Below are positions 60,348 to 64,000 of a stretch of DNA of 64,000 nt, one piece after another. The position numbers were made by a program, and so were the translations under genes. Position 1 is the first letter of the stretch; each line of letters starts with the position of its first letter. The stretch lies in NCBI GenBank assembly GCA_040793985.1, contig JBFNJI010000002.1:248001-312000 (forward strand), in the 5' to 3' direction. The stretch is from Thiodiazotropha sp040793985. GTDB lineage: Bacteria; Pseudomonadota; Gammaproteobacteria; Chromatiales; Chromatiaceae. Under the pieces are notes generated by a model that was not told where the DNA came from, did not search any database, and saw only the letters and a program-made list of their open reading frames with translations.

Positions 60348-62042
60348 CTACACTTTAAACTGTTTAACCGAAGCCTGAAGCTCTTGTGCAAGTTGAGATA
60401 CGACAAGCCCTTGTTGCTCAGTCTGCTCTGCCCGGGCAGCCGTCTGTTCCGATACCTGGCTTATGGTGGCTATCCCTTCATTCACATCAGAGGCCACCTG
60501 GCGCTGGTCATCCGTGGCGTCTGCTATTTTGGAGTTGATCTCAGAGATGAGATCGACGGCACGCGTAATGGAGTCCAGAGACACACCTGCCTGTTTTGCC
60601 TGCTCAGCAGTTTCGTGGCCACGGGTTCGACCTGAATTCATGGCATTAACCGCTTGTTCGGCGCCGGTCTGCAGTCTTTGAATGATGGCCTGTATTTCTT
60701 GTGTCGATTCCTGAGTACGCGTTGCGAGGGTTCTGACTTCATCGGCAACTACAGCAAATCCACGGCCCTGCTCTCCCGCTCTGGCAGCTTCAATGGCGGC
60801 ATTTAGCGCCAGCAGATTGGTCTGCTCGGCAATACTCTTAATGACATCGAGTACACCGCCAATATCTTCACTGTCCTTTTGGAAACCGTTGATAATGCTG
60901 GCAGCCGTATCAATCTCTTCAGCCAGCGAGGTGATGCTGTTGATGGTCATGCGCAGGTCTTCACTGCCTTTGACAGACTCTTTTTCAGCCGAACCCGTTG
61001 CCGCTTCCGCTTCACAGGCGCTCTCTGCGACACTATCTACAGTGACAGAAAGATTCTGAATGGCATGCACGATGTCTTCTGTTTTGGTTTTTTGATGAAG
61101 AACGCCGGAGCTCGACTCTTTCGTCATCTCAAGCATTTGGGCGGTTGCATCCCCCATCTTTGCAGTGGAGCCTTTGACATTTCCCACCAACACCTGCAAT
61201 TTATCCATAAATACGTTAAACCAATGAGATAGTTCACCCAATTCATTGTTTGCATCTTCCTTGAGCCGTTTCGTCAGATCACCTTCACCTTCGGCAATAT
61301 CCTTAATCCGTTCACGCATGAGGGAAATCGGCCGATTTATCACAAGATAGGTGTTTAATGAAGTAATGAACACAACGACAACTGAGATTACGATGATCAC
61401 CAGTAGCAGCCGTTTGCTCTCTTCCGCGTTCAGTGCAGATATTGCCGAGTCTTGCACAATGACCTCTGAGGCGGCTTCTGCCTGAACAGATTTTTCCTTG
61501 AATGTCTCAGCAAACGACTGCAACTCTATCGCCACCTTGGCTTGACGTCCGCCTTCCAATGCCGCCTTCTCAAATTCACCGACAATGCTGCGCACACGTG
61601 GCAGAGACTCTTTTCTCAACTGCTCATAGATATCTTCGATTTCCAGCATCAGCATGGTGGGATCTTCCTCCCCACTCTCAATCAATGCATTTAGATTCAT
61701 TACCATCTTCTCAAATGCCGATTGAATCATGCCCATATCGGAGACATTCGTTTTGAGCATTTTAATCAGTGTTTTATTCATATCCTCACTGAGTTTAGAG
61801 GCTGTAGACGACGCAAGTCTGGAACCTTGCTCAACCTCTCCCACCACAGCGCGAATATCCGCTGCCTGACCTGCTGCCTTAGAAAGATCATCCGTGGTAC
61901 GTCCTAATTGATAAAGCGCAAACAGGGTGGTGAATAACATTAGGGCGATGAACAATGACATCCCCATAAAAAGTAAAGTTCGGATCTTGAATCGTTCAAA
62001 GAAAATACAGACGATTCTGACGTACCCGGATGAGATTGACAT
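60348..62042 (-). CDS. Methyl-accepting chemotaxis protein
   Basis: ATG 62042 with AGAGGTG upstream gives 564 residues. A membrane helix near residues 22-44, a helical periplasmic domain of about 150 residues, a second helix near 205-228 (LLLVIIVISVVVVFITSLNT), HAMP (RERIKDIAEGEGDLTKRLKE) and the signalling domain follow. The hairpin tip reads IAEQTNLLALNAAIEAARAGEQGRGFAVVADEVR, here in part: EQTNLLALNAAIEAARAGEQ near 410. The 30-bp gap from the tandem PilJ-type protein upstream suggests one transcript. The ligand is unknown. It has no CheR-docking pentapeptide. Confidence 0.94.
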   Translation of the reverse strand: MSISSGYVRIVCIFFERFKIRTLLFMGMSLFIALMLFTTLFALYQLGRTTDDLSKAAGQAADIRAVVGEVEQGSRLASSTASKLSEDMNKTLIKMLKTNVSDMGMIQSAFEKMVMNLNALIESGEEDPTMLMLEIEDIYEQLRKESLPRVRSIVGEFEKAALEGGRQAKVAIELQSFAETFKEKSVQAEAASEVIVQDSAISALNAEESKRLLLVIIVISVVVVFITSLNTYLVINRPISLMRERIKDIAEGEGDLTKRLKEDANNELGELSHWFNVFMDKLQVLVGNVKGSTAKMGDATAQMLEMTKESSSGVLHQKTKTEDIVHAIQNLSVTVDSVAESACEAEAATGSAEKESVKGSEDLRMTINSITSLAEEIDTAASIINGFQKDSEDIGGVLDVIKSIAEQTNLLALNAAIEAARAGEQGRGFAVVADEVRTLATRTQESTQEIQAIIQRLQTGAEQAVNAMNSGRTRGHETAEQAKQAGVSLDSITRAVDLISEINSKIADATDDQRQVASDVNEGIATISQVSEQTAARAEQTEQQGLVVSQLAQELQASVKQFKV

Positions 62043-62071
62043 ATCAAGTCACCTCTTTTTGGATCATACAA

Positions 62072-62935
62072 TTACTGCTCTAGCTGTTCGTACATTTTGA
62101 CTGCTTTGTTCATCTCTTTGAGCAGAGGCAGATTGAGTTTTGACATTTGCACAAGATCATCCTTTGCGACACCTTTCACATCCACGCTTGAAGCTCTCTC
62201 AACGACGGGTTGAAAGTCCTTCCACAACTTTTTGACAACACCCAGCTGCGTGCGAATAGCCTCATCCTTTGTGCCTGGAAGTTCCAAATCGGTATCACCA
62301 TCCAACAGCCCCTTCAGGGTTCTATCGAACAGCGAGGCCGTGCTACGAAGATTTGACTTGTTTTCATCCACCTGATGACCCAGGGCGACGAGCGACATCT
62401 CTTTCGACATCTTCTGTGTCAACATCCGTTGCTTACCCGCGAGATTGATAACGATACCTGCACTCTTTCCGGTAGCCTTCTTGGCTTCCTTCTCATACAG
62501 GCGCACGGCTGTATTCATGTTTTTCAGCAGTGGCAGATTGAGTTCGGCAATTTTAGCGATGTCAACTTTGTTGCCGGCAACCACATCTGAAACAACACTG
62601 TGAAACTCAGTCCAAAGCTTTTCTATCTTGGCCAACTGCTTCAGTATCACCTTCCCTTCAGTAGGAGGTAATCCCATATCGGCGTTGCCATCACGCAATC
62701 CCGTCAATGTGGTATCGAACAGTTTGGCAGTCTTGGCAAGATTTGCCCTATTTCCTTCGGCATCCACATTATTGGCAATCAGCAACATCTCCTTAGACAT
62801 CTTTTGTGTCAACATCCTTTGCCGACCAGAGAGATTTATAACAATGGCGTATTCACTTGCCGTCACGGCCAATACGTCACCTATGACAACAAACATAAGA
62901 ATGAGAATGGATAGCGGAATGCTGATCTTTTTCAT
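62072..62935 (-). CDS. Exported protein with two PilJ-type N-terminal domains
   Basis: A 287-residue protein with signal peptide (ISIPLSILILMFVVIGDVLA) and two copies, about 125 residues apart, of the 'type IV pili methyl-accepting chemotaxis transducer' N-terminal domain: INLSGRQRMLTQKMSKEMLL (near residues 32-51) and INLAGKQRMLTQKMSKEMSL (near 161-180). Each copy continues with LFDTTLTGLRDG / LFDRTLKGLLDG. The second copy probably came from internal duplication. In NarX and PilJ this type of domain senses nitrate or other small ligands in the periplasm. The chemoreceptor gene follows on the same strand, so this protein may be a soluble ligand-binding partner. Confidence 0.9.
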   Translation of the reverse strand: MKKISIPLSILILMFVVIGDVLAVTASEYAIVINLSGRQRMLTQKMSKEMLLIANNVDAEGNRANLAKTAKLFDTTLTGLRDGNADMGLPPTEGKVILKQLAKIEKLWTEFHSVVSDVVAGNKVDIAKIAELNLPLLKNMNTAVRLYEKEAKKATGKSAGIVINLAGKQRMLTQKMSKEMSLVALGHQVDENKSNLRSTASLFDRTLKGLLDGDTDLELPGTKDEAIRTQLGVVKKLWKDFQPVVERASSVDVKGVAKDDLVQMSKLNLPLLKEMNKAVKMYEQLEQ

Positions 62936-63320
62936 GGCTTCGCCCCTTGTGACTCTAAAAGGATATTTGGAATACTGCCTTAAAATCTATCGTCAAAATG
63001 CAACGTGAACTTAATTAGAAAAATACTACTGAAGAAAATATATCAATATAGAAATGCTATAAAATTGGCTGTAAATCAGACGATTCCAGCACAATTGTCC
63101 GGAATGGACTTATTCATGTGCGATATGTCACAACTCACTTTGCGAACGTCGCCAGCAATCACGCTCGGCTGCGGAGAGAAGGGGACCGATTATCGGCGTG
63201 CCTGGCGCCGTGTCAGCCGGATTCGGGGGAGTAGTGCGCGGTTGCCAGGCGAATCAACAGCAGTCGGCTGCCACCGATCCTGGGTGAAGAGGTAGTATGC
63301 ACTCCCTCTGTTTCGTGCAT
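62936..63320. other. Intergenic region
   Basis: About 385 bases; no gene was accepted. The plus-strand frame at 63005-63295 has no motif or ribosome site. The promoter of the PilJ-MCP operon is expected near 62940-63010. Confidence 0.45.
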
Positions 63321-63345
63321 AAAAAAAGGCTGCCTTACGGCAGCC
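63321..63345 (-). terminator. Intrinsic terminator of the rhodanese gene
   Basis: On the minus strand GGCTGCC-GTAA-GGCAGCC is followed by seven T, 30 bases after the stop of the rhodanese gene. Confidence 0.93.
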
Positions 63346-63376
63346 CCTGTTGCTAGATTGAGAGCTTGGATCGATC

Positions 63377-64000
63377 TCAGTGATTGACGGTAGTGAGTCC
63401 CAGGCTGACCCAGTCCTGCATACCGCCCCGATACCACTTCAGCTTGTACGCAGGATATCCGAGTTTGATCAGGGTTTTGATATTGCTTGCCGACTGTGGA
63501 CACCAGATACCGTTACAGAAGAGTACCAGGGTTTTGGCGTTACGGAAGTCGAGATTGCCGTTAACCTCCTGAACCCCTAGTTGATCGACCAATATGTCAT
63601 GCACGCCATCCGCTTCTGCGGCGACCTCAAAGGTGCCCTCAAGGTCAACGTTGATCTTGTTCCAAGGGATGTTGACCGAGCCCGGTATGGTGCCGCGGAT
63701 GATCCAATCCGGGGTGCGGGAGTCGATCACCAGGACCTTGCGATCGCCGTCTCCGACTCTCTTCAGATAACCGAGTACCTCCAGCTCGCCCACGGTCTCA
63801 ACACCGGCGGCGACAGTCGAGGGTTGGATACAGAATGGGGGACAATGGCGTGCAACCTTGGCGAAGGTCCCCGGGATCTTCGCAGTTTTATCGGCTGAAC
63901 GGCTGATAATCACCTTTTCCCCACCGTGTGTCACCTCAACAGACTGCAGTCCGGGCGTGATCTGGTTGCCATCCCTTGCATAAGGCTGGGTTGTAACTGC
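63377..64000 (-). CDS. Rhodanese-domain protein (N-terminus outside window)
   Basis: The frame stays open from the right edge (64000) to the stop at 63377, giving 207 residues; an internal GTG at 63934 is not needed as a start. The C-terminal 130 residues are a rhodanese fold: VLVIDSRTPDWIIRGTIPGS near residues 89-108 of the visible part, NIPWNKI, then the loop LFCNGIWCPQSASNIKTL with a candidate catalytic Cys and KWYRGGMQDWVSLGL at the end. The visible N-terminal part (VTHGGEKVIISRSADK...) is a separate segment of about 75 residues. It may handle persulfide sulfur or be a redox protein; the paired Cys in CNGIWC is notable. A strong terminator follows. Confidence 0.85.
   Translation of the reverse strand, partial: AVTTQPYARDGNQITPGLQSVEVTHGGEKVIISRSADKTAKIPGTFAKVARHCPPFCIQPSTVAAGVETVGELEVLGYLKRVGDGDRKVLVIDSRTPDWIIRGTIPGSVNIPWNKINVDLEGTFEVAAEADGVHDILVDQLGVQEVNGNLDFRNAKTLVLFCNGIWCPQSASNIKTLIKLGYPAYKLKWYRGGMQDWVSLGLTTVNH

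Overview
This 64 kb window looks like a chromosomal segment of a gammaproteobacterium. The support is the thrS-infC-rpmI-rplT-pheS-pheT-ihfA-merR order, a Zur/Znu locus with a gammaproteobacterial-type Zur box, Pcm, UvrB and many c-di-GMP and PAS proteins. A free-living, metabolically versatile (possibly sulfur-oxidising or symbiont-related) lineage is plausible, but this is inference; no sulfur-oxidation gene is present. Housekeeping blocks alternate with more AT-rich accessory blocks at about 9.2-12.7 kb and 28.9-35.9 kb.

Layout: (1) 1-9.2 kb, minus strand: a long operon for a membrane complex related to energy-converting hydrogenase, MBH/MBS and complex I. Mrp-type subunits come first (E, F, G, DUF4040, E/B fusion, C, D), then NuoL-, NuoH-, NuoB-, NuoC- and NuoD-like subunits. 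The large subunit runs off the left edge and has lost part of the first NiFe-ligand motif. (2) 9.5-15.2 kb: hypothetical proteins, a degenerate SGNH protein, a GlxA-type regulator divergent from an alpha/beta hydrolase, an IS91-type transposase relic and tRNA-Asn. (3) 15.3-21.5 kb: pseudopilin, aspC, uvrB, a YdjM-like membrane protein, pcm, tRNA-Val. (4) 21.5-35.6 kb: signalling. It holds a three-gene phosphorelay/c-di-GMP operon with a 1588-residue multi-PAS histidine kinase, an HTH-receiver fusion with a palindrome in front of it, a decayed receiver/HD-GYP gene, a secreted SGNH-like protein, and a PhnD-like binding protein overlapping a HAMP-PAS-GGDEF-EAL protein.

(5) 35.9-42.7 kb: a carbohydrate cassette. 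Two glycosidases (debranching-enzyme family and GH63/MGH1-like), a glucose 1-dehydrogenase and a fused gluconokinase-gluconolactonase together could take a glucan or glucoside to 6-phosphogluconate through free glucose. (6) 44.1-50.6 kb: a zinc regulon around one Zur box. One arm is znuA-zur-znuC-znuB. The other arm carries a His-rich small protein, an outer-membrane protein, a second binding protein and a second permease with no ATPase of its own. (7) 50.6-58.7 kb: the translation operon with a thrS leader hairpin that imitates a tRNA-Thr anticodon arm, infC starting at an ATC codon, then tRNA-Pro. (8) 59.1-64 kb: a coiled-coil hypothetical protein, a two-gene chemoreceptor module (tandem PilJ-type periplasmic protein plus MCP) and a rhodanese cut by the right edge.

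The most interesting items are the probable non-hydrogenase Mrp-type complex, the glucose-oxidation cassette with its fused enzyme, the anticodon-mimic thrS operator, the split zinc regulon, and several gene relics lying in intergenic DNA.
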